Positions 7,724 through 14,919 of a stretch of 21,256 bases of DNA are shown one piece after another. Where the stretch lies: contig CBDUXT010000093.1 of the NCBI GenBank assembly GCA_965371245.1, forward strand, positions 1 through 21,256. The letters are read 5' to 3'. Both the position numbers and the translations under genes were made by a program. Under the pieces are notes generated by a model, which saw only the letters and a list, made by a program, of their open reading frames with translations, was not told where the DNA came from and made no database searches. Within the stretch, counting starts at the first letter, position 1. Each line of letters opens with the position of its first letter. The DNA comes from CBDUXT01 sp965371245. Lineage in GTDB: Bacteria > Planctomycetota > Phycisphaerae > UBA1845.

Positions 7724-8947
7724 CTATTTGACCAACACGACCGGACCTCGAAGTGAGTCGACCAGGTTGATCGACTCGTCAAGGTGGAAGCTGAAGTTTC
7801 CACCGAAGTCGATGCTGTCCGCCAGGATCGCGCCGTAGTAGTCCGCGTTGCCGCGAAGCAAGACCGTGGCGTTCGGGGCGTAGATCGTGCCGTAGAACGA
7901 CACCTGTCCCTGTATGGTGACGGTTGTCCCCGACGACATGATGGTGAAGTCGGCCGGGTTCATCGTCGTGTTGATCGTTCCACTGCCCGAGGCATCGAAG
8001 TCACCGTACATGTAGATCGTGACCGGCCCGGCAATGCTCAGCGTCGAGGGCGAGTCGAAGGTAATGTTCTTCATGTAGTACGTGCCGGCGGGCAACGTCA
8101 GGTTGTCGTTCGCGGGGATCTTGAGAAACTTATCCGCAGCGTTGAACGCGACCGCGCCGTTGTCGGTCAGCGGAATCAGGGCGTTGTCGTTGACCGTGGC
8201 CACGTCACCGAAGTCCACTGCATCGGCCGTGACGGCTAGGTCGGCCTCCTCGGAAACGCCGCTGATGTCCATGGACCCGCCATTGAGAACGACTTCGATG
8301 GCGAGGACGTCACCCTCGATAGTGGCGTTACCCTGGACCGTGATTGTCCCGTTGCTGCACAGGTCGCCGTCGGCGTTGGCGGCCATGGCATCGTAGTCGC
8401 CTCCCGTTGAGTTGAAGCTGTCGATTGATACGCTGCCCGGGACGGTCACGTCGCTGAGTCCCCACAGGCCCGCACAGCTCGGGGTCACCAAAGCGACGGC
8501 CTCCCGCGCGACGTCCGTGGCGTTGTGCCCAATAATGGGTGCGAAAAAGAGCGAGACGTCGTTGCGCCGGCTGACCACGCGCACGGCATTGGCGCTGGCG
8601 GCTAGCGTCGGGTCCATGGCCGTAAAGGTCATGGTCGGCTTATCCCACCGGCCAAGCTCGACGGTCTGGGTGTCCAACGACTGGAAACCCTGATGCTCCT
8701 GGTTCATGGAAATCACGGAATACGCCCGATCATCCCACTCATCGTACACGCCGGCGCGCAGCGCCGAGGCCCCGGCGAGCGCCCCGGCGTCGGCGGTGTT
8801 TTGCATCTCCGCGGTCAGCGCGCAAATGTACCCTACGTCCACCGCGAGCGCTCCGAACATTAGGAGCGTGGTGAGCATGACGACTACGACGACGGCCACA
8901 ACGCCGCGTCGCTCTCGAAACTGTTCATGTGTCTGGAATGGATTCAT
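7724..8947 (-). CDS. Tad-domain protein with DUF7305-like beta-rich C-terminus, copy B
   Basis: A 407-residue protein. RRGVVAVVVVVMLTT and the following hydrophobic segment (about residues 15-37) lead into LAVDVGYICA...MQNTADAGALAGASAL, the Tad-domain signature. The C-terminal third (about 255-395) shows a repeated short-strand pattern with LPAGTYYMKNITF, GPVTIYMYGDFDASG, VSFYGTIYAPNA and NADYYGAILADSIDFGG, matching the DUF7305 type found in surface proteins of Planctomycetota and pilus PilX-like proteins. It is probably anchored in the inner membrane or assembled in a pilus, with the beta-helix-like part exposed. ATG 8947 has AGGAGA 7 nt upstream. The C-terminal GPVVLVK resembles the end of copy A. 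A c-di-GMP-I riboswitch lies in its leader. The stop is TAG. Confidence 0.8.
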   Translation of the reverse strand: MNPFQTHEQFRERRGVVAVVVVVMLTTLLMFGALAVDVGYICALTAEMQNTADAGALAGASALRAGVYDEWDDRAYSVISMNQEHQGFQSLDTQTVELGRWDKPTMTFTAMDPTLAASANAVRVVSRRNDVSLFFAPIIGHNATDVAREAVALVTPSCAGLWGLSDVTVPGSVSIDSFNSTGGDYDAMAANADGDLCSNGTITVQGNATIEGDVLAIEVVLNGGSMDISGVSEEADLAVTADAVDFGDVATVNDNALIPLTDNGAVAFNAADKFLKIPANDNLTLPAGTYYMKNITFDSPSTLSIAGPVTIYMYGDFDASGSGTINTTMNPADFTIMSSGTTVTIQGQVSFYGTIYAPNATVLLRGNADYYGAILADSIDFGGNFSFHLDESINLVDSLRGPVVLVK

Positions 8948-8952
8948 GGAAC

Positions 8953-9017
8953 GCTCTCCTAGGGAGCCACTTTCTTTCCCCTCCCTAACCAGGACCTCGC
9001 TCCGGCGGCGGTCCTGG
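8953..9017 (-). promoter_or_regulatory. Expression-platform hairpins of riboswitch B
   Basis: Immediately after the aptamer, CCAGGACC and GGTCCTGG (9017-9010 and 8996-8989 on the minus strand) form a perfect 8-bp stem whose first base overlaps the aptamer end. Closer to the gene, GCUCCCUAGGAGAGC (8967-8953) can fold so that the AGGAG ribosome binding site is paired with CUCC. There is no U-run after the first hairpin, so control at translation initiation is more likely than intrinsic termination. This is inferred from base pairing only. Confidence 0.5.
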
Positions 9018-9097
9018 GCAGCACGACCATCCCGGATGACCGGGACTCGACGCTTTGCGTCCCACCCTTACGAATGGTTTGCCTTTCGGGTGATGTG
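9017..9097 (-). promoter_or_regulatory. c-di-GMP-I (GEMM-I) riboswitch candidate B
   Basis: The minus-strand leader of Tad gene B has GGCAAACC (9083-9076), stem CCAUUC/GGGUGG with GNRA loop GUAA (9071-9068), GACGCAAAGCG (9061-9051), hairpin UCCCGG/CCGGGA with loop UCAU (9045-9030) and UGGUCGUGCUGCC (9029-9017). The P1b stem sequence CCAUUC is the same as in the well-known Vibrio Vc2 aptamer. All elements have exactly the same spacing as in candidate A, and compensatory differences keep the stems. The region 8948-9387 between the two divergent genes holds this leader plus a possible -10 box TATACT (9326-9331) for the plus-strand gene without a good -35. Confidence 0.92.
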
Positions 9098-9387
9098 TCA
9101 ATCCTACGATTGCGTACGGCCCGCGACAAACGCGACCGGAAGATTTCCTGCCCCGATGCAAGTTTCGCCTTTCGAGACGGTTTTTTGAGGACGAAGTGAG
9201 CCCCGCGCGCTCGGATGTCGTGTTGGCGCGCGTGCCGGAGTGTCGGCACTGATCCGGCTGACGTGGGCATGCCCGATAACGGTCGGGCGATTTTGACTCG
9301 GCCGGCGCCCTTTCCGTTCGTAACGTATACTTCACCGATCGTTGCTAAGAACAGGACCGGATCATCTTCCCTTTGAAGGGGCTATTC

Positions 9388-10065
9388 ATGAGAGCCAACA
9401 AGTATTCCACGTCGGGCGCGAAGGCGCCGTCCTCCAATCGGCGTGCCACCTATGTCATCAATCCATCCGTACAGTGGCGGTACGCACTCTCGATCGCAGC
9501 CATGGTCTTCTTGGTCGCGACGGTCCTCAGCTCGGTGCTCTACGGCGTGCTGCACCATCAGGCGCGCATGCGCCTGATCAACCCCATGGGGTACTCGGCC
9601 GGCGCCGGCCACGCCGTGCTGTTTTTCGCCCTGGCGTTCGCGTTCATCACCGCCGGCGGCATTGGAGCGTGGTGCATCATGATGACGCATCGGATGTGCG
9701 GCCCCATGTATGTGCTCGAGCAGCACTTCAAGGCACTGGCCGAGGGTCGGTTCCCGAAGATGCGCGACCTTCGCAAGAAGGACGAGTTCAAGGAGCTCTA
9801 CGCCAGGTTCAGGGAGGCGGTCGATTTCATGACGTCCTCTCGCGAGCAAGAACTCGAGGCGTTCAACAACATGTTGGAAAGTGCCAAGACCGCCATGGAC
9901 AGCGACGATCATTCCTGTCGACAAGCCCTCGAGTCGATGGCGTGTCAGATGAAGGAGATGCGTAAGGACCTCTGCAACTTGCTCGGTAACGAGATGGACG
10001 AGACGTGCGAGGTGAACGCTATGAGCGAGGCATCCGCGACCGACCCACCGGTCAGCGTCGTGTGA
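9388..10065 (+). CDS. Two-TM HAMP-domain membrane protein without recognised output domain
   Basis: A 225-residue protein with an N-terminal cytoplasmic tail, the segment YVINPSVQWRYAL (22-34) leading into TM1 (about 33-56), a very short periplasmic loop, TM2 (about 76-100) and a HAMP-like helix pair (GPMYVLEQHFKALAEG at 105-120, then KKDEFKELYARFREAVDFM). After it comes a predicted coiled coil and a C-terminal part with four cysteines (C177, C186, C196, C207). HAMP domains pass conformational signals to kinase, cyclase or chemotaxis outputs, none of which is present. ATG 9388 is preferred over TTG 9373 because GAAGGGG lies 6-7 nt upstream. It is divergent from the c-di-GMP-riboswitch Tad locus; a regulatory link is a guess. 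It converges on serA with a shared terminator. Confidence 0.7.
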   Translation: MRANKYSTSGAKAPSSNRRATYVINPSVQWRYALSIAAMVFLVATVLSSVLYGVLHHQARMRLINPMGYSAGAGHAVLFFALAFAFITAGGIGAWCIMMTHRMCGPMYVLEQHFKALAEGRFPKMRDLRKKDEFKELYARFREAVDFMTSSREQELEAFNNMLESAKTAMDSDDHSCRQALESMACQMKEMRKDLCNLLGNEMDETCEVNAMSEASATDPPVSVV

Positions 10066-10118
10066 TCCTTACGGGCGGTCGGCGCCGGGGGGACGGCGAC
10101 CGCCCACCTTTGAATCGA

Positions 10119-10156
10119 AACGAGCCCGACCCGCGCATCCGTGGGCCGGGCTCGTT
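10119..10156. terminator. Bidirectional terminator between the HAMP gene and serA
   Basis: AACGAGCCCGACCC and GGGCCGGGCTCGTT form a 14-position stem with one mismatch around a loop of about ten bases. The plus strand continues with CTTGTT. The symmetric A and T ends suit convergent genes ending at 10065 (plus) and 10182 (minus). Confidence 0.8.
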
Positions 10157-10181
10157 CTTGTTGGCAGTGACTTCGCGCGGC

Positions 10182-11399
10182 TCAGCGGCTGGTCAACGCG
10201 CCAAACGTCACACCGAAGATGTGCTCGTTGCCCTCCTTGATTTGCCGAAGGACATCCTGGCTCAAATCGCCATCCAGCTTGATCTGCGCACAGGCCGACT
10301 CGGCGCCCGCGCAGAGAAGGTTCTCCATCTCCGAGACGTTGACCCCCGCGTGGCTGATGGCATGAAGTATGTGGGCCAGCACGCCCGGTCGATTCCGGTG
10401 GCGCACGATCATGATATATTTCGCGGGCGTCTTGTCGCAAAGGTTCACGCAGTTTCGCACCCGCCCGGTTCGAAGGTAGTCGGTGATGATGCCCACGGTT
10501 TCGTCGGCGATGGCGGCCTGCGCCTGGTCGGTGGATGCGCCGATGTGCGGCGTGCCGTAGACCACGCCGTCCGCACCGATGATCTCACTGGAGAACTCGG
10601 CCTGCCCCGACGCGGGCTCATCCGGGAACACGTCGAGCCCGACACGCAAGCCAAGCTTGCCGACTGCGGCGGTCAGTGCGCCGTAGTCCACCAGATCGGC
10701 CCGAGCGGTGTTGATCACGAAGCTACCCGGCTTTAGGCGATCGAAGACGTTCGCACCGATGATTCCTTTCGTTTCGGGCGATGCGGCGAGATGAATCGTG
10801 AGGATGTCGCACTTCGATGCCACCTCCCCCGGGCTCTCGCAACAGCTCACGCCGAACTCGTCGGCCGTTGCGGACGTCAACGAGCGACTCCAGGCCACGA
10901 CGTTCATCTCAAAGCCAAGGGCGCGTTTTGCCACGGCACGACCGATGGTGCCCATGCCGACGATGCCCAGCGTTCGCCCTTTCAGCCCGCGAGCCTTGGC
11001 ATATTCCTTCTTGTTCCACGCGCCGGCGCGCAGGTCGGCGGTGGCGTCCACCACGCGCCGGTCGAGCGATAGGATCAGCGCGAATGTCAACTCCGCGACC
11101 GCCACCGCGTTTCGACCGGGGCAGTTGGCGACCAGCACGCTTTGCCGCGAGGCGGCGGCGAGGTCGATGGTGTTCACCCCGGCGCCCGCGCGGACCACGA
11201 CGCTCAGCGCCGGCGTCGCTTGCAGGACGGCCGTCGTGACGCGCGTACTGCGAACGACCAGGACGCGCGGCTCGAGCCGCGTCACCGCGTCCACCAGGGC
11301 CGAGTCCTTGAGGTTGGCATCGACGGTCACATGACAGCCGGCGCCACGAAGTGCGTCGATGCCGCTGGGTTCAAACTTGTCCGCGATGAGCACGTTCAC
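10182..11399 (-). CDS. serA: D-3-phosphoglycerate dehydrogenase family protein with ACT domain
   Basis: Predicted 405-residue NAD-dependent 2-hydroxyacid dehydrogenase; SerA oxidises 3-phosphoglycerate in the first step of serine biosynthesis. Rossmann motif GIVGMGTIG at 145-153; catalytic set Arg233 in NTARADLVD, Glu261 in DVFPDEP and His285 in GTPHIGAST. A C-terminal ACT domain (about 325-400, IVRHRNRPGVLAHIL) suggests serine or other amino acid feedback control. The layout is the short SerA type with an ACT domain and no intervening ASB domain, as in E. coli. The start is GTG at 11399, with GAAGGGG about 6 nt upstream. Another 2-hydroxyacid dehydrogenase substrate cannot be excluded. Confidence 0.88.
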   Translation of the reverse strand: MNVLIADKFEPSGIDALRGAGCHVTVDANLKDSALVDAVTRLEPRVLVVRSTRVTTAVLQATPALSVVVRAGAGVNTIDLAAASRQSVLVANCPGRNAVAVAELTFALILSLDRRVVDATADLRAGAWNKKEYAKARGLKGRTLGIVGMGTIGRAVAKRALGFEMNVVAWSRSLTSATADEFGVSCCESPGEVASKCDILTIHLAASPETKGIIGANVFDRLKPGSFVINTARADLVDYGALTAAVGKLGLRVGLDVFPDEPASGQAEFSSEIIGADGVVYGTPHIGASTDQAQAAIADETVGIITDYLRTGRVRNCVNLCDKTPAKYIMIVRHRNRPGVLAHILHAISHAGVNVSEMENLLCAGAESACAQIKLDGDLSQDVLRQIKEGNEHIFGVTFGALTSR

Positions 11400-11555
11400 G
11401 GTTATCCCCTTCGCTTCCGGGCGGGTTGGTTAGCCAAAGGAACGCGTACCATGGCGCAGACCATGGTCCGCGCGGTGACGCCCCACGTCAACCGTCGCGC
11501 GGAAAAGACCACAGGTGACCGCTCGAGACGAGAATCGCCCGATGCATCAACGGGC

Positions 11556-11585
11556 GTGACAGCCCTACCCGACTGCCCGTACACT
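11556..11585 (+). promoter_or_regulatory. Candidate sigma-70-like promoter of the Nramp-related gene
   Basis: GTGACA (11556-11561) and TACACT (11580-11585) are separated by 18 bp and lie about 55 bp before the GTG start at 11640. The match is 5 of 6 and 4 of 6 to the consensus hexamers. The rest of the 240-bp serA-Nramp gap shows nothing further. Confidence 0.35.
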
Positions 11586-11639
11586 CGCCATCGCTTCCTG
11601 GAATCGTTTCCCACAACCCGAAAACGAGGACGGCGACTC

Positions 11640-12929
11640 GTGTCAACAGCCAAGGGCAAGGTGAAACCGACCTCGGCGCTCGCCGTGATCGCTCCAGGGA
11701 TCCTCGTCGCCGCTACGGGCGTCGGAGCGGGCGACCTGTTGACGGCAAGTCTCGCCGGCTCGGCGGTTGGGATGACGATTCTTTGGGCGGCCGTGCTGGG
11801 GGCAGCGCTGAAGTGGTTTCTCAACGAAGGCATCGCCCGCTGGCAGATGGCCACCGGCACGACCCTGCTGGAAGGCTGGATCACTCGCCTCGGTGGGTGG
11901 ATCCGCTGGGTGTTCCTCGTCTACCTTCTGATTTGGTCGTTCTTCACCGGCGGGGCGCTGGTCAACGCTTGCGGCGTGGCCGGCACGGGTCTTTGGGCAC
12001 TCAGCGACAACGTGGAGACGTCCAAGATTCTCTGGGGGACGATCCATTCGCTCACGGGGCTTGTTCTTGTTCTGATCGGCGGGTTCAAACTGTTCGCAAG
12101 GTTGATGTCCATCTGCATCGCCGTGATGTTCGTCACCGTGGTGCTGACGGCCGGTCTGATCGGCCCGGATTGGTCCGCGGTGGCGCGCGGGCTTGTCACA
12201 CCTTCGATTCCCAGCGGGGATGGCGGAATGATTTGGATCCTCGGACTGCTCGGTGGCGTGGGCGGAACGGTCACGCTGCTTTCCTACGGGTACTGGATCC
12301 AGGAAACAAATCGCTCCAAGGCCTCCGGGTGGCGCGCGTGCCGGTTTGATCTGGGCATCGGCTACACCATGACGGCCGTGTTCGGAGTGGCCATGGTGAT
12401 CATTGGGTCACGCGTGGACTTACAGAAGGGAGCGACGGTCGCGCTTGACCTGGCCGAGCAGCTTGCCAACGTCGTCGGGCCGTGGGGGCGGCGCCTGTTC
12501 CTGGTGGGCTTCTGGGGAGCCGTTTTCTCCAGTCTGCTCGGGGTTTGGCAAAGCGTGCCCTATCTGTTCGCGGACTTCCGCAGGCTCTCCGGCAGCATGG
12601 CGGATGAGCCTATCGCGCCGGGCGCTTTGGCACGGACGACGGCCTACCGTGTCTACCTTGTCGCGCTCGCGCTTGTCCCGCTCGCGTTGCTCTGGCTCCC
12701 ACTCAGGACGATCCAGCTTTCCTACGCGGTCATCGGGTCACTGTTCATGCCGCTGCTGGCGTTGACACTGCTGATCATGAACAATCGTGCTACCTGGGTC
12801 GGGCGCGAGTATCGCAACGGCTGGATCACCAACGCCGTCCTGGCGGGTACGCTGGCCTTTTTCGTCTACGCGGGCGGCACCACCGCCGCTACCAAGGCAA
12901 GCGCCCTGATGTCCCTTTTATTCGGTTAG
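11640..12929 (+). CDS. Nramp (SLC11)-related transporter with non-canonical metal-site motifs
   Basis: A 429-residue integral membrane protein with about eleven hydrophobic segments, starting APGILVAATGVGAGDLL (19-34). Overall sequence fits the Nramp/APC-fold superfamily of proton-coupled divalent metal carriers. The classical TM1 metal motif DPGN is replaced by GVGAGD (27-32), and in the place of the TM6 MPH motif stands GGTVTLLSYGYWIQE (208-222). The substrate therefore cannot be taken to be Mn2+ or Fe2+. The start is GTG 11640 with GAGGA 9 nt upstream; the frame is open much further 5' across the serA start region, but that part has no Nramp similarity. It is followed at 148 bp by an ABC exporter operon on the same strand. 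Confidence 0.78.
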   Translation: MSTAKGKVKPTSALAVIAPGILVAATGVGAGDLLTASLAGSAVGMTILWAAVLGAALKWFLNEGIARWQMATGTTLLEGWITRLGGWIRWVFLVYLLIWSFFTGGALVNACGVAGTGLWALSDNVETSKILWGTIHSLTGLVLVLIGGFKLFARLMSICIAVMFVTVVLTAGLIGPDWSAVARGLVTPSIPSGDGGMIWILGLLGGVGGTVTLLSYGYWIQETNRSKASGWRACRFDLGIGYTMTAVFGVAMVIIGSRVDLQKGATVALDLAEQLANVVGPWGRRLFLVGFWGAVFSSLLGVWQSVPYLFADFRRLSGSMADEPIAPGALARTTAYRVYLVALALVPLALLWLPLRTIQLSYAVIGSLFMPLLALTLLIMNNRATWVGREYRNGWITNAVLAGTLAFFVYAGGTTAATKASALMSLLFG

Positions 12930-12943
12930 CTCCTGCCTCACGG

Positions 12944-12959
12944 CGCCGCGAACGCGGCG
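12944..12959. other. Short GC hairpin after the Nramp-related gene
   Basis: CGCCGC and GCGGCG flank a GAAC loop, 14 nt after the stop codon. No T-run follows, so it is at best a weak or factor-assisted terminator. No clear promoter was found in the remaining bases before the ABC operon. Confidence 0.35.
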
Positions 12960-13077
12960 TTGGCGGGATCCATCCGCCCGGTGCGGTCACGTTTTACAAA
13001 TGGGGCGCGTTCACCGATGGTTGCCCCATTGGGTTCGCCTCTACCGGCAGGCGTTGAGGTTGCTACGATGTCGCGCC

Positions 13078-14094
13078 ATGAGCGCGATCACGGTTCGAAA
13101 TCTTAAGAAGTTCTACCGCGTCCACCGCAAGGCGCAGGGGCTGACCGCCTCGGTCAAGTCGCTGTTTCGCCGACAGTACAAACAGATACGGGCCGTGGAC
13201 GGCATCAGCTTCGACATCGAGCCCGGCGAGATGGTGGGCTTCCTGGGCCCCAACGGCGCGGGGAAGACCACGACGCTCAAGGTTCTCAGTGGGTTGATCT
13301 TCCCCACCGAGGGAAACGTTCGCGTCCTCGATTTCGTTCCGCAAGAGCGAAAAAACGCCTACCGCCGCCGGTTCGCCCTGCTGATGGGCCAGAAGAACCA
13401 GCTTTGGTGGGACTTGCCGGCCTCCGAGTCGTTCCGCCTGCACAAAGAGATTTACTCCATCGAGGACGACCGGTTCGAGCGCGTGCGAGGCGACCTCTGC
13501 GAGCTGCTCGATGTCGACGATCTGCTAAACCAACCGGTGCGCGAACTGAGTCTCGGGGAGCGGATGAAGATGGAACTGATTGCCGCCCTGCTACACTCGC
13601 CGGACATCCTGCTGCTCGATGAGCCGACCATCGGGCTCGACGTCGTCGCCCAGGCAAGCATCCGCCGCTGCCTGCGGGACTACAATCGCCAGCGCAACGT
13701 GACGATCCTGCTCACCAGCCATTACATGCAGGACATCGAAGCGCTGTGCGATCGGGTCCTGGTTATCAACCACGGCCGCCTGGTTCACGACGGCCCCCTG
13801 CGCGACATCATCGATCGCTTCGGCGGATACAAAGTGGTGACGCTTCGTTTCCACGACGGGCAGATGCCCGCTCAGTTCGACGACGTCTGCGAGGTGCTCG
13901 AGCGGGACGGGCCCAAAGTCAAACTTCGCCTGCCGCGCGAGTTGGTCGCCGAACAGGCCGGACGCCTGCTCACCGCCTACGACATCGACGACATCAGCGT
14001 CGAGGACCCGCCGATCGAGGAGGTCATCGGCGCCATGTACAAGGCCGTCGCCCATGAGGAGCCCGCGCCGCAACGTCCGGCGGACGGCGAATGA
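13078..14094 (+). CDS. ABC-2 type exporter, ATP-binding protein (COG4586-like)
   Basis: A 338-residue ATPase with Walker A GPNGAGKT (57-64), Q-loop in GQKNQLWWD (104-112), signature LSLGE (157-161), Walker B ILLLDE (177-182) and H-loop His215 in TSHYMQD. The N-terminal insertion KAQGLTASVKSLFRRQYK (18-35) and the WWDLPASESFRLHKEIY block are characteristic of the COG4586 group, which always partners two ABC-2 permeases. The C-terminal 100 residues form an accessory domain. ATG 13078 is chosen because the homology begins at ITVRNLKKFYRV; no strong ribosome binding site is seen. The stop overlaps the next start (ATGA), so all three genes form one operon. The exported substrate is unknown. Confidence 0.92.
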   Translation: MSAITVRNLKKFYRVHRKAQGLTASVKSLFRRQYKQIRAVDGISFDIEPGEMVGFLGPNGAGKTTTLKVLSGLIFPTEGNVRVLDFVPQERKNAYRRRFALLMGQKNQLWWDLPASESFRLHKEIYSIEDDRFERVRGDLCELLDVDDLLNQPVRELSLGERMKMELIAALLHSPDILLLDEPTIGLDVVAQASIRRCLRDYNRQRNVTILLTSHYMQDIEALCDRVLVINHGRLVHDGPLRDIIDRFGGYKVVTLRFHDGQMPAQFDDVCEVLERDGPKVKLRLPRELVAEQAGRLLTAYDIDDISVEDPPIEEVIGAMYKAVAHEEPAPQRPADGE

Positions 14095-14915
14095 GTAAGT
14101 ATTGGGTCGTCTTCCGTATCGCCCTGGCTGAACGGCTCGTCTACCGGGCGGACTTTTTCATCTCGACCTTCCTGCGCTTCATCCCCATCATCACGACGAT
14201 CCTGCTTTGGCGGGCGATCTACGACGGCGCCCCGGACGACGGGGCCGGCGGCGAGAAGCGTGTCCTCGGCGGGTTGCTCTACAGTCAAATGGTGGGCTAC
14301 TATCTCTTCGTGATGATTTCGCGGGCCTTCGGCTCCATGCCGCGGCTATCGACGGACGTGGCCGGTGACATCCGCGACGGCGGCTTGCGCAAGTATCTCC
14401 TCCAACCGATCGACTACATCACCTACCACGCGGCCCTGCGCGCGGCACACAAGTCGGTCTACTTCGTGATGGCTTCCGGGCCGTATGCGATGGTGTTCTG
14501 GCTCTGTCGCGACTTTCTTCCGGACTGGCCGAGCCATGTTTCGCTCGTGTTGTCCGTGGCATCGCTTTTACTTGCCTTTCTGCTGGGCTTCATGGTGAAT
14601 TGCACGCTGGGGTTGCTGGCGTTTTGGTTCCTGGAAGTCCGCAGCTTTCTTCACGTCTTCATGGTTGGCCAATACTTTCTGAGCGGGCACATGTTCCCGC
14701 TGAGCCTGCTGCCCGACTCCGTCCAGGGCGTGGTCACGTGGCTGCCGTTCGCCTACGAAACCTACTATCCAACTTTGATCCTGCTTCAGCGCCTCGACAC
14801 CGCCGAAGCCGTGCGCGTTCTGTTCATTCAGGCCGGCTGGGTGGCCGTGCTGTTTGTGGCCGCTCGGTTGGCGTGGCGCCGCGGGCTGCGGCGATATGCC
14901 GCCTACGGAGGTTGA
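14091..14915 (+). CDS. ABC-2 type permease (COG4587-like)
   Basis: A 274-residue membrane protein with about six TM helices, beginning with a short amphipathic region (VVFRIALAERLVYRADFF) and containing DGGLRKYLLQPIDYITYHAA, the conserved cytoplasmic loop of this permease group. It pairs with the ATPase upstream and the second permease downstream to form a heterodimeric exporter. Its ATG overlaps the ATPase stop by 4 nt (ATGA), showing translational coupling. Confidence 0.9.
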   Translation: MSKYWVVFRIALAERLVYRADFFISTFLRFIPIITTILLWRAIYDGAPDDGAGGEKRVLGGLLYSQMVGYYLFVMISRAFGSMPRLSTDVAGDIRDGGLRKYLLQPIDYITYHAALRAAHKSVYFVMASGPYAMVFWLCRDFLPDWPSHVSLVLSVASLLLAFLLGFMVNCTLGLLAFWFLEVRSFLHVFMVGQYFLSGHMFPLSLLPDSVQGVVTWLPFAYETYYPTLILLQRLDTAEAVRVLFIQAGWVAVLFVAARLAWRRGLRRYAAYGG

Positions 14916-14919
14916 TCGC

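Noticed and set aside
7561..7803. Small minus-strand and plus-strand open frames in the gap between the Tad genes
   Set aside because: They overlap the riboswitch leader or the end of Tad gene B and have no ribosome binding site or family similarity.
8989..9017. Intrinsic terminator after riboswitch B
   Set aside because: The stem is strong but is followed by UUAGGGAGGGG rather than a U-run, so it is described as part of an expression platform instead.
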